Shown: positions 1 through 16,394 of the stretch, piece after piece
How positions within the stretch are numbered: the first letter of the stretch is position 1
How the letters are laid out: every line of letters begins with the position of its first letter
Assembly (NCBI GenBank): GCA_022495995.1
Contig: JAFEMH010002087.1
Coordinates: forward strand, 62,001 to 126,000
Source: Adenophora triphylla var. japonica
Lineage: Eukaryota; Streptophyta; Magnoliopsida; Asterales; Campanulaceae
Length of the DNA: 64,000 nt
Reading direction: 5' to 3'
Notes under the pieces: generated by a model
Told to the model about the DNA's origin: nothing
Databases searched by the model: none
The model's input: the letters and a program-made list of their open reading frames with translations, nothing else
Position numbers and translations under genes: made by a program

Positions 1-1440
1 TATATGACTTTGTTTCGAAATAGGAAACCAATTGTTTCCTAAACTCTCACTCTTTCAAGTTCTGAAAGGGCTCAGGTTCTTCAAAAAGAAGATCTTGAGG
101 AGAAGGTATCTTATAATAATATTTTTCAAGAGATTTTTAAGCATAAATTGGGTTTAATTCAATTTTATTAGTGTTTAGATTGGCAAACATATCTGTTAAT
201 TGATTAATATCGCCTTTTTTTTTTTTAGGATTCTGAGTAGGTCTCAGACGGCTCATATTGACTCGATGTCCCTTCTTGGGACAGCACACTGAGATGGAGA
301 TCTTTTAGTTTCTGTTCTAAAATTTGAACAAAATCATTATTAGTCTCCATTTTAAATCCTTTAATAGAGACTGGAGATTGAATCATGGGAGCATCTGTTT
401 GGGCAGATAGAGATGACTCTATTTTATTTGATTTATTTAATTTGTTTAATTGATCAACTATTAATTGTTGTTGAGCAATTTGTGTCTCAATAGTTTTTTT
501 AGAGATCTTAAATCCTATTCAAGAGATATAAATTGATCTCCTAAACATATTTAAAAAGTGTTGGTATAATTTTGAGATTTAATTATAGCATTTAATTATT
601 TAATTGTTATTTGAGCAGTTTCAATTTTCTGCAGATTTAAATAGGCAGTAGCTTCTGTACTTGCAATTTAACAAATTGTTTGTTCACGAAGAAAAGGTGA
701 ATTAATTATTTCTCATGTTGTTGTCTTCCAGGATCTTTGCAAGACTAATATTTCATTATTAATATTATTAATATAATGTTTTATAAACCAATTAACAAAA
801 TAAATGAAATCTTCATTTTTCTTTAAATAATCATAGTATTTATCTTTGAAATCTTTTAATTCTTCAGCTGAGTATTTATTAAAATACCATTGACAAAATT
901 ATTTATGTTCTTCTTGTTGAAATTCCTTATTAAGGATTTCTCTCATTTGACTACCTGGAGAATAATCAATCATTTATATGAAAACTCATTTCTGACTGAG
1001 TAGGAGATTGTCTACTCTGATTTTCGAATTTATAAATTTCTTCTGAAATTTTATTCTGACTTATTCTTATTGTTTCTACAGATTCTAAATCTTCTCTTAT
1101 TTGAAAAGTTGAAACTCTGGCCGACTCATTAGAAATTTTATAAAATTCACTTGAGGTAGAATGCATAGCAGATATTTATTGTTCTAGGTAACCTTATAAT
1201 TTTTTGAAAATTAAATTTTATTTCTACATCTCCTTCAGATGTTTGAATTATTTGATCTATGTTTTTATTTAATAATTGTTCAGGGTCTATTTCCTGAGGA
1301 AGAGATCAAGTTGTTGGGAAGTTTATTTCATTTCACCTAATCAACCTATTAGTTGTTATATTTGAAGTTAATAAATTTGTTTGAACTATAATAGTAGTTC
1401 TTGAAAACGATATTTGTCTTACTTTTGAATTTAAAGTATG
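1..1440 (-). pseudogene. Decayed endogenous pararetrovirus-like (Caulimoviridae) fragment
   Basis: On the minus strand this AT-rich stretch reads as coding-like sequence rich in Lys, Asn and Ile, broken by several stops and frame changes. The clearest open part is about 780-960, which contains the stretch YYDYLKKNEDFIYFVNWF. A short open segment of 66 codons lies at 966-1166. The general character resembles the region linking movement and coat protein in endogenous caulimovirids such as florendoviruses, but I see no protease, reverse transcriptase or RNase H motif here. The fragment is cut by the window edge and is clearly non-functional. It could instead be an unrelated degraded retroelement; assignment is by general resemblance only. 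Confidence 0.4.
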
Positions 1441-1670
1441 TAGGACTTTATAATAAATTATATAGCATATTGCTATGGTCGTTCAAATGGGCTTTACTTT
1501 GACCTAGAAAGTTAGGCAAGACAATGAGAAAATCAGATGGAAGTCTGACCAAAAATGTGAGGAGTTTTATTGGGCCAAATATTGAGCCCAACCCAACTTT
1601 CCAGACAGGCCAGATATTACTACATACGTGTCCTTGATTTTCTTCGCAACACTCCGTCTGTGTACCTGAA
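1441..1670. other. Upstream region of the two-exon plastid protein gene
   Basis: No gene is visible here. The segment lies between the decayed viral-like fragment and the first ATG of the next gene, so it should contain that gene's 5' UTR and promoter. I see no convincing TATA box. Confidence 0.3.
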
Positions 1671-3357
1671 ATGAATAATCCCAATTTTGCAGGTATTCTG
1701 GATTGCCATCTATTCTCGGCGCCTCTGAATTTGCGTCCTGTCAGATATTTCCCGCGAAATTCATCTTGCTTGAGAGATTTTGGCACTCGATCTGGACACT
1801 TCAGCTTTGTTCTTCATTCCAAAAGATCAGAATTTCTAGGTACAAAACCTTTCAAGCTTTTGATTGGTACAATTTCATGAATTCGAAGAGAAAAACTGTA
1901 TTCTTGTTGAGTGCGAATTTTAGAGGTTGTTTCTATGCAACAATCATTATTTATTTGTGCCGCCACTTGAAGTATTTGGGAATTAAATTTATAATATGGT
2001 AGCTTGTTATTTGTTAAGATGAAACTGTGTTAGGGATTGTGAAATACTCCATATTAAGATTGTGCTTGAGGAAGTAGGTCCCAATTAATACCTTAAATTC
2101 AATAGATTTATTTTTCCTCATAGGTTTCTCCAAAGACAAGTATTTACATACTTGCGACTTTGATTTCTAAACTTTTGAAGCCTTGTAAAAGATCAAATTT
2201 GAACCTATGTCTCTATGTATAGTATGAATTTTTTTTTGTTTCTTTAAACGTGGATTCAGTTAACCGTTGTATTTTTAGATTTTCAGAGCTATGCAAAACC
2301 TTCCCGTCTTTTGCCAGCCTCTGAAATAAAAGTGTGGACAGATTCCTCACTGGAAAAGTATATCACTTCTTTTAAAGAGGGCGGGTCAGATTCCTTATAC
2401 AAAATCAAGCTACGAACAAGTAGTTTCTATGGATCAGGTCTAACTGACGTAAATGCTGGAATTCTGCTTTGCTTAGTTGACGAAAATGGGGAATCAATCT
2501 TACAAAGGATACCATCTATTTCAACTAAAGATAATCAGGGCTCTGAAGACACAACTATTTCTGATGTTCTCCATTTTCAACAAAACTCTGTTGATGAGTT
2601 TGTCTTTGTGGGACCTAAACTGGGAAAAATCCAAGCCGTTTGGGTCAGCCTTGAGTCCGGTCAGTGGAGACTAGGAGGAGTGAGCTTCAGTGTTACTTCT
2701 CAGTCACAGCAACAATTGGAAGAGATAAATGAAGGTCAATATGATATTTTTCAGTACGATTTCGTAAAAGATGATATACTGTTAGGCGAAAGAAGTGAAG
2801 TATCCATGGTGGAACTTAGACCTATCCGAGTAACAAAGCTTTGTGGGGACCCCTTTGACATCAACGAAAGCCTCTCTCAATCAACGTCATGGGGGAACAT
2901 CAATGTCTCAAATGAAGAAAGCATGAAAGAATATGCAGATTTGAAATTATCTTTACTACTTTATGATGCCCTGATTATAACTGCCGGTTCAGCAATTGCA
3001 TCCTTCTCAGCCGGTGAAAATGCTGCCTTTGCATTTTTAGCTGGTGGAATGGGTGGGTTTTTCTATCTTTTACTGCTTCAAAGATCAGTCGATGAGCTCC
3101 CTTCGCCTGCATCAGTTTCAGTGGCACGGACTGGAATTTTGGACAAAATCTTTGGACAATATAAGGGACAAGCAACAGGGTTAGTTTTGACAGTGGCATT
3201 TGCTGTTATTGTAGTTAAGTTTGGGCCTGAAGATAAAGGGTTATCGGTGGCACCAAAGGACCTATTGCTTGCAATGCTGGGGTTTCTTGCTTGTAAGGTT
3301 GCAGTTGTTTTGGCAGCTTTCAGACCATTCCCAGTAAATGCAAAGGTAAGCAAGTGA
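1671..3357 (+). CDS. Probable plastid membrane protein with PLAT/LH2-like domain (DUF7755-like)
   Basis: I read two exons, 1671-1839 and 2279-3357, joined across an AG/GT donor and a TTTTTAG acceptor with matching phase, giving 415 residues. The N-terminus has many Ser/Arg and few acidic residues, like a chloroplast transit peptide. Residues about 70-230 look like a beta-sandwich of the lipoxygenase-homology (PLAT/LH2) kind, with the stretch VWVSLESGQWRLGGVSF. The C-terminal third has four hydrophobic segments, near residues 280-300, 306-325, 357-372 and 384-404, so the protein is probably anchored in a plastid membrane. This layout fits the uncharacterised DUF7755 family of plants. Function is unknown. 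The weakest part of the model is exon 1: a second donor at 1867 has the same phase and would add nine residues. Confidence 0.7.
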
Positions 3358-3763
3358 GATTGATGGGGCCAAAGATAAATATAGATACTAATAATTGTAT
3401 ATAACAAATGTATAGTTACTATAAAAGGAATATAAGAAACAATAATTTGTACTGAACTTTATGTTTGTTATCTGCTATTTTGTTTTCTTCATCTGTCTTG
3501 TTAATAACATCACCTGGTTTAACTTGGGCATAAAATGGCGTGTCTGCGCATTACGTCTGACAACTATGTGAAGCATAATTGTGATTTCCGAGGCAAATTA
3601 TGACTTTAGTGCTGGACAACATCTAAGATTCAGCCGGAGTGAATATCTAATTACTTGCCGCCTTGTTTTCAGCTGTCAGTGGTTACCTTGATGCAAATTA
3701 TATTAGTTCCCTTCTATAACAAGGGAGTTTATTTGTAAAAAGCAAAAAAAAAAAAATGAAAAA
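3358..3763. other. 3' flank of the plastid protein gene
   Basis: This is AT-rich non-coding sequence holding the probable 3' UTR and polyadenylation region of the preceding gene, then a short spacer with an A-run at 3744-3756 before the tRNA gene. No ORF or repeat of note is visible. Confidence 0.4.
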
Positions 3764-3835
3764 TGCGTTTGCCGGGAGTCGAACCCGGGTCTATTGCTTG
3801 GAAGGCAATTATCCTAACCGTTGGACTACAAACGC
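3764..3835 (-). tRNA. trnG-UCC: tRNA-Gly (anticodon UCC)
   Basis: The reverse complement folds into a complete cloverleaf. The 7-bp acceptor stem pairs GCGTTTG with CAAACGC, the anticodon stem pairs ATTGC with GCAAT around the loop CTTCCAA, and the T arm contains GGTTCGACTCC. The anticodon is TCC, reading GGA glycine codons. The length of 72 nt, discriminator A and absence of an encoded CCA fit a nuclear plant tRNA-Gly. In the + direction the T-run (transcript strand) that would end RNA polymerase III transcription is the A-run just before 3757. It lies 38 bp from a Stowaway element. Confidence 0.95.
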
Positions 3836-3873
3836 TGTGTTGTTATAGTTCTGTAAAATATTTATAAATATTA

Positions 3874-4106
3874 CTCCCTCCGTCCCAATCTAAATGTCCA
3901 AATTGACCAAAAAAAAAAAGTTTGACTTAGACATAAATGCAAATCTAATCATCCTATTGAAATTTTAAAAATTGTTATTGATAAATAAATTAATTATTTA
4001 TCAATAACAATTTTTAAAATTTCAATAGGATGATTAGATTTGCATTTATGTCTAAGTCAAACTTTTTTTTTTGTTGACTTGGACATTTAGATTGGGACGG
4101 AGGTAG
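3874..4106. mobile_element. Stowaway-type MITE (Tc1/mariner-derived)
   Basis: The ends are CTCCCTCCGTCCCAAT and its near-perfect complement ATTGGGACGGAGGTAG, flanked on both sides by TA, the target duplication of Tc1/mariner elements. The 233 bp are almost entirely one long palindrome, with arms about 115 bp long meeting near 3990. The terminal sequence is characteristic of plant Stowaway elements. It encodes nothing. Confidence 0.95.
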
Positions 4107-5583
4107 TATAATAAAAGAATAGAGTGGATATTCTTGACATTTCTTGTTGTCATAATATATCTATGCCAAAATGTGAAAATAGACAATATTATTATTATTA
4201 TTATAGAGTCTAGCATAAAATAAAGAGATAAGTTAAAACATCGCAATATCGATCTTTCCTTGTCATTGAAATAATCATTAGGGTAAATATATTGCATTAT
4301 TTTAATTCGGTTTTCAAACATATACTAGAAGATTTAAAGTGACGTAAAAACTTTATAGTTAATAATTAAAATAATACAAGTAGTATTATACTGGTATTAG
4401 ATTAGAAATATTAAGGTTGTGGTTATTTAAAGTCCATTTGGCAGCACAAAACAAAAGAAAGAGACAAGAGTTTTAACTAAAATGATACAATGACAAATAA
4501 CAATGTTGGGGAAAATGGGATCAATTGAAATCAAGATTCTTAATTCGGTTTGCATAAAAGGACGAAAACCGCCCTTGTTTGTTTTGGCTAAATACAATTA
4601 TTCTCTTACAATCAATTTGTTACTCTATCTACATGTAATTATGAATTATTTAATAGGAAATAATATGTGTTGCATTACTTTCTTTCTTTCTTTCTTTCGT
4701 ATGTTTCAAAATAAGTGTCACATTATATTTTAAATAGAGAAAAATAATTTTAATATAATTTTATCATAAAAGAACATTTCTTATAAATATTGACGGGTTA
4801 ACTATAATACAATACTTAATAATGATAAGCTAGTTAGCTGCTGGCCGGTATAGATGAATAAAGGCGGACTGTGACCTTTTGGGGGGCGGGAGCGCTTGGT
4901 CGCTAGGCTTTCCTTTTCCTCAACCAATTCGGTGGAAGGCGGAGAATGCCTCCTTCCGGGGGCAAGGGTAAACAAAAATAAATATTTATTTTAAAATAAA
5001 GAGAGTAGTGTAATTTTAGCATTAATTTCTTTCTAAATTATTGTTTAGTTAGGTGAGTGAGGGGTAGTGTAGCCATGTTAAGAAAATAAAAAAAATTAAA
5101 AAAAATGTACTACAGTAATTTTACTAGGAGTGCACATTATTGTAAAGTTATTTTTGGACATAACCTATTGAAAAGAAGCCTACTAAAAATATTCCAAATT
5201 CTGTCCAGAGGTATCTATAGTATAAATGGTAGCTCCACTATCTACAGTACTATGAACAGTAGCATGTGTCGAATTTTCCATTTTGCCCTCATACATTTGT
5301 CTCTTTCCCATTTTGTCCTTAAAAAAAAAATTAAATAAAAAAAAAAAGGACACGGGCTTAAAAATAAAAAAAAAAAAAAAAAAAAAACGTGTCCTCGGAC
5401 ACGGGCTTATTCTAGTATATATATATGCAAATAAGAGAGAGATTCTTAACTTATCATTTATCTTAAACGTAGATAGATAGCTGTGACAAGTTCTTGAATC
5501 ATTTGATAATATCTTCCGCTTAAAACTTGTACTATAAAGAGTTTGAGCTAGTTTTGTTGCTTAAAAATTCTTCAAATCTCCAA
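4107..5583 (+). promoter_or_regulatory. Upstream region and probable promoter of PSY3
   Basis: This 1.5-kb stretch has no gene. It is very AT-rich except for a GC-rich island at about 4850-4965. Features seen are a short CTTT repeat (4680-4698), a 22-nt A-run near 5366-5387, and two copies of GGACACGGGCTTA at 5348-5360 and 5397-5409. A TATATATATAT tract at 5416-5426 sits about 160 bp upstream of the PSY3 start codon and is the best TATA candidate. A dyad with arms CGTGTCC and GGACACG (5388-5403) lies just upstream of it. Confidence 0.5.
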
Positions 5584-7197
5584 ATGTCATCCACGTTTTC
5601 AGTTGCAGCAGCTCGCCCCGGTTACATACGAGCTAGCCATGGCCAAAGCTCGAGTCGTAACAAGGTTGCAGTGACATCTGCAATAGCTGCACCAAAGAGA
5701 TCAAATGGACCGATTCGTGGATCTGAATTGTCTGTAAAAGGCATTTCGCTTAGTGATCTAAAGGTCCGAGAAGTGGTTCAAAGGCAGTCGAAAACACGAG
5801 GCTTGTTTATGGATCAACTTGCTTGTGGGAAGCCTCGTTTCGAACCTGAATTTCTTGATGAAGCTTATGAAAGGTGTAGGAATATTTGCGCCGAATATGC
5901 AAAGACATTCTACTTAGGTTTGATCAATATTCCTCACCCTTAATTCCCTTCTGATATCAGCCCTTTTTTAATGCAAATTTTCAATCTTTCTTTGTTATCT
6001 TTCTTGCTGCAGGAACTAGGCTGATGACAGAGGAAAGACAGAAAGCAATATGGGCTATCTATGGTAAGTTTATATGCTAGCAATATATTTATTTTTTATT
6101 TTTATGTTGATATGATTAATTAACTTAAAGAGCTGATCTTTGAACTGGGTTTGTGCAGTTTGGTGCAGGAGGACAGATGAGCTAGTCGATGGACCAAATG
6201 CAGTTCACATGAGCTCTGCAGTTCTCGACAGATGGGAAGAAAGACTTGAAGATATCTTCAATGGCCGCCCTTTTGACATGCTCGATGCTGCCCTTACTGA
6301 TACAGTTCATAACTTCCCACTGGATATTAAGGTAAATCCCTCAAGTTTTTCTACATATACAATTAACCATTGACTTGTGTGAGCTAACAAAGTTGTGTTT
6401 GCTGAATGCAGCCATTTAGAGACATGATAGAGGGTATGAGAATGGATACATGGAAAGGCCGTTATGATAATTTCCAAGAACTTTACCTATACTGCTACTA
6501 TGTGGCCGGAACAGTTGGCCTGATGAGCGTTCCGGTGATGGGTATTTCACCAGAGTCTCCGCTGTCTGCACAAAGTGTATATAACTCTGCCTTGTATTTA
6601 GGCATCGGGAATCAACTCACAAACATTCTTAGAGATGTCGGAGAGGAGTAAGTTCCATCTCTTTCGAGTGTCAAAAATGAAAAAACACACACAAACACAC
6701 ATTAGATTGCTAGCTTCATTTCAATCTAATATTGACATGGTTTTATGTTTTTAGTGCAATGAGAGGGAGAGTTTATTTACCCCAAGATGAGCTAGCGCAA
6801 TTCGGACTATGTGACGAGGACGTTTTCTCGAGAAAAGTTACTGACGGATGGAGGGCGTTTATGAAAGAGCAGATTAACCGAGCTAGATTTTACTTCAATG
6901 AGGCAGAGGAAGGAGCTTCTCAGCTTGACAAGGATAGTCGTTGGCCGGTAAGTACATCTGAATAATGTGTTGTTTCTTGTTACGAATGAAATCGGGATTT
7001 GTTTTTTTGATGGGATTTTTGCAACTGTGTAGGTTTGGTCATCGTTGCTGTTGTATAGAGAGATATTGGACGCCATTGAAGAGAATGATTATGATAACTT
7101 GACAAAGAGAGCTTATGTTGGGAGGACTAAGAAGCTTATGATGTTGCCTTTATCTTACACTCGGTCTCTAGCAGTGCCCACTTTAGCCTTTCATTAA
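5584..7197 (+). CDS. PSY3: Phytoene synthase, PSY3-type, chloroplast
   Basis: Phytoene synthase joins two geranylgeranyl diphosphates into 15-cis-phytoene, the first committed step of carotenoid synthesis in plastids. Six exons fit with consistent phases: 5584-5917, 6013-6063, 6159-6331, 6412-6647, 6755-6947 and 7033-7197, giving 383 residues. The Ser/Ala/Arg-rich N-terminus looks like a transit peptide. The two Mg-diphosphate-binding Asp-rich motifs are intact: DELVD at 135-139 and DVGED at 261-265. The family signatures [13 protein letters not shown] and [13 protein letters not shown] are present. The short, distinctive N-terminal region ending [11 protein letters not shown] resembles the dicot PSY3 clade, which in other species is linked to strigolactone and apocarotenoid supply in roots and mycorrhiza. 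Assignment to PSY3 rather than PSY1/2 is by sequence impression. It converges on the PP2A gene. Confidence 0.95.
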
Positions 7198-8084
7198 ACA
7201 TCACTCTAGTCCTTTCTTTCTTGTAAAGGATTGTTAAGACTCATAAATGTTATAGTCCATATTTTGATGTCTAAATTTCATATACTCAGTCCCTAAATTA
7301 ATGTCTAAATTTCATGAGGAACATTCTGAAAATGTTCACTCTTTATATAATTTAATGGCAAAGAGATATAAATATTTTTGTTATCAACTTTCTAAACATT
7401 TAGTTTTACGAATATAAAATAACTATTGAAAAAATTGGTAAAAAAACATTCGGGACAAAGTTTTTTTTAAAAAAAATGACATTCATTATTTAAGGAAAGT
7501 GTAATATTTTCTCGGTCTGATAATACAAGTCCGAGAATGTGTTTTTTTTGTACGTTGCTTGTACCATTTGGTGTTATGTTCGGAGAAGATCAGACTGCCT
7601 AAAATAATTCTGGGGAAGAGAAGAGGATAATGATTTACAACCATGTTATCTTAAACAACAGTCTGACTTGAACAACAATAAAGAGATTGAAATACTATCC
7701 ATATTCAATGTGGCTCAAGAGGGGAAAGAAAAAGAAAAAATGTAGTTTTTAACTGAAAAAACATAATGACACAATGCACCAATCAAATGACAATAAAAAT
7801 AGATGTTCCTCTACAAAAAACCCACCCACAAAAATTAATCTTTCTAAGAAAAGAGATCAAAAATTGAAAATAAGAAGTAAAAAGATTAGGAGGAGGATGA
7901 CGCGCTTCCAGACAATAGTGCCACGTGCAACAGCAGATGCCTACGTCAACAGCTTCACCGCCTATTTGCATCAACTCCATAAAGGACGCGCTCTTCCCAT
8001 TTCATGTTTCCTCTCCACATTGTGCATGCTTAAAGAAGCTTACTGGGCCCACACTCTAGCCGAGACACATTCTACAGCTACATT
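7198..8084. other. Intergenic region between convergent PSY3 and PP2A genes
   Basis: This AT-rich segment must hold both 3' UTRs. An open stretch at about 7774-8097 on the plus strand has atypical composition and no recognisable family, so I do not call it a gene. No repeat or RNA gene is evident. Confidence 0.5.
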
Positions 8085-14726
<6,642 letters not shown>

Positions 14727-15060
14727 TTTCAAGACCCTTTTATTCGAATTAACCTAGAAACAATGAGAAATCGGAAGATTTCTTGAATCGAGAAATTCGA
14801 TTTTTTAGGATAATTTTGCTTGAGAGGGTGGAGAGTGAGTGAAGAGGAGTGGGGAGGGGAGCGGTGGTGGAGAAACCAATAGGGGCGGGGGAAACCCTCT
14901 CCTTTTCTTCGATCACCACAAACAAACTTTTTTTTTTTTAGGATATTTTGAGAAATAAAATAAAATAAATGACTGTTTGTGTTTTGTGTGTGAAATGGAC
15001 GTCTCCCATGTGTTTCAAAATGGGGCAATTCGATTTTAAGGTTTTGCGTTAACCACCTGG
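14727..15060 (-). promoter_or_regulatory. 5' UTR and proximal promoter of PP2A
   Basis: Upstream of the start codon the transcript strand is rich in CT tracts (about 14815-14915), typical of plant 5' leaders of housekeeping genes. A 10-nt A-run (transcript strand) lies at about 14930-14939. I cannot place a TATA box with confidence. Confidence 0.4.
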
Positions 15061-16394
15061 CACAGGAAATCGAGCGGCCTTTTGATCATGATTCATCAAC
15101 AAGATTTTAATCAATCCTTTACAATGGTTCTATCCTATAATTATCGAATAAAAATCGACTTGTATTTCAATAACCGATCATAAGAAATAGTTTTTAATCG
15201 AACCATTTTCCTCTTTTAATGAAATCATAGTGAAAATGCTATAAAACGTAAATCAATATTCGTTTCTTCGTTTTGTACACACACTTTTTTTATTGCAAGT
15301 CAAAAATAATGATGTTACATCGCTAACTATATACTGTATGTAACTCAATTAGCTTTGCACTCGTCGATAGGCATTTGGATGGTGCAGAGACGTGTATGTA
15401 ACTCAATTAGCTTTGCACTCGTCGATAGGCATTTGGATGATGCAGAGACGCCTGAGGTTTGCCTTTGCAACACAAAATAAAAAATTTATAATTTTTTTAT
15501 ATTTAAAGGACCTATTGATCATAACTAGCATATTCCTCTTAAGTAGCAAACCCTACCATTCAGTGCTCGTTTACTAGTGAGAAAAAAAAAACTGACATAT
15601 TTACAATTTCTATCTCACTTTTCATACTCGCAATACCCACATCACTATTAACACTTTAAAAGAAAAAAGTTGAATCCTTAATTTTTCCAGACGAAGGCAA
15701 TGGTGCTCATTGACACGAGACAATTTCTCCATGAAAAATATTTGGTGTCGACTTTTACAAAAGTAGTTGATTCTGGGGTTATGCGTTGATCAGGCACAGG
15801 GAAACAAGCGGCCTTTGATCATATGATGTATTATGAACGATTTCTACGGTGGTTCAATCGCATCATTTCTTAAAACTCGTAAAAAGTATTAATAGTGATC
15901 ATTGCGCTTCTCAACTGGAATTCAGGTATCATATGCTTAAAATAGAAAATGTAGTACTTATATTAATTTTGTTTAACTTTCTACTTTTTATATTTGTTTA
16001 ACGAGCTACTACTGATACTTAACTTTCCTTTAAATATTTTATTCATCACATTTTAAAAAGAATTATTGACAAAATTAGATGATGCTGTCAAAAAGATCGA
16101 ATCAGTCCAAATTCAGCGGTCGGTTGTAATTCGGCGATTGAATAGCCTGAAAAAGAAACAAGAAACGTAAACTAAGCCGGGACTTCTCCGGCGAAGGCCC
16201 TCCGGCGTGAGAGTAAGTATTTGTTTAGAGAGAGAAATCAATTTGACAGAGTTTAGGGTCAAAGAGATAACATACCAAAATATGTGAATTATGACTTGTA
16301 TTTATAGGTATAATAATGTAGAATCCTTGTTGAATTGGGCTGCTAAGAGATGAGATATGAATCCTAAGAGGATTATATCTGTTTGGGGAGTCCT
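15061..16394. other. Intergenic region with degraded repeats
   Basis: No gene is visible. It holds a 58-bp tandem duplication (15337-15451) and two diverged copies of a motif containing GCGTT, GGCACAGG and GCGGCCTTTTGATCAT (about 15041-15091 and 15770-15832). The last 300 bp (16090-16394), with CTCCGGCGAAGGCCCTCCGG, look like a fragment of another retroelement, but I cannot define its ends. Confidence 0.5.
15337..15451. repeat. 58-bp direct tandem duplication
   Basis: The sequence beginning GTATGTAACTCAATTAGC at 15337 is repeated from 15395 with one visible mismatch (GGTGCAG versus GATGCAG). The near identity implies a recent slippage or repair event. Confidence 0.95.

Noticed and set aside
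6807..7076. Minus-strand ORF across PSY3 exons 5-6
   Set aside because: Shadow frame of the phytoene synthase exons, crossing a splice junction.
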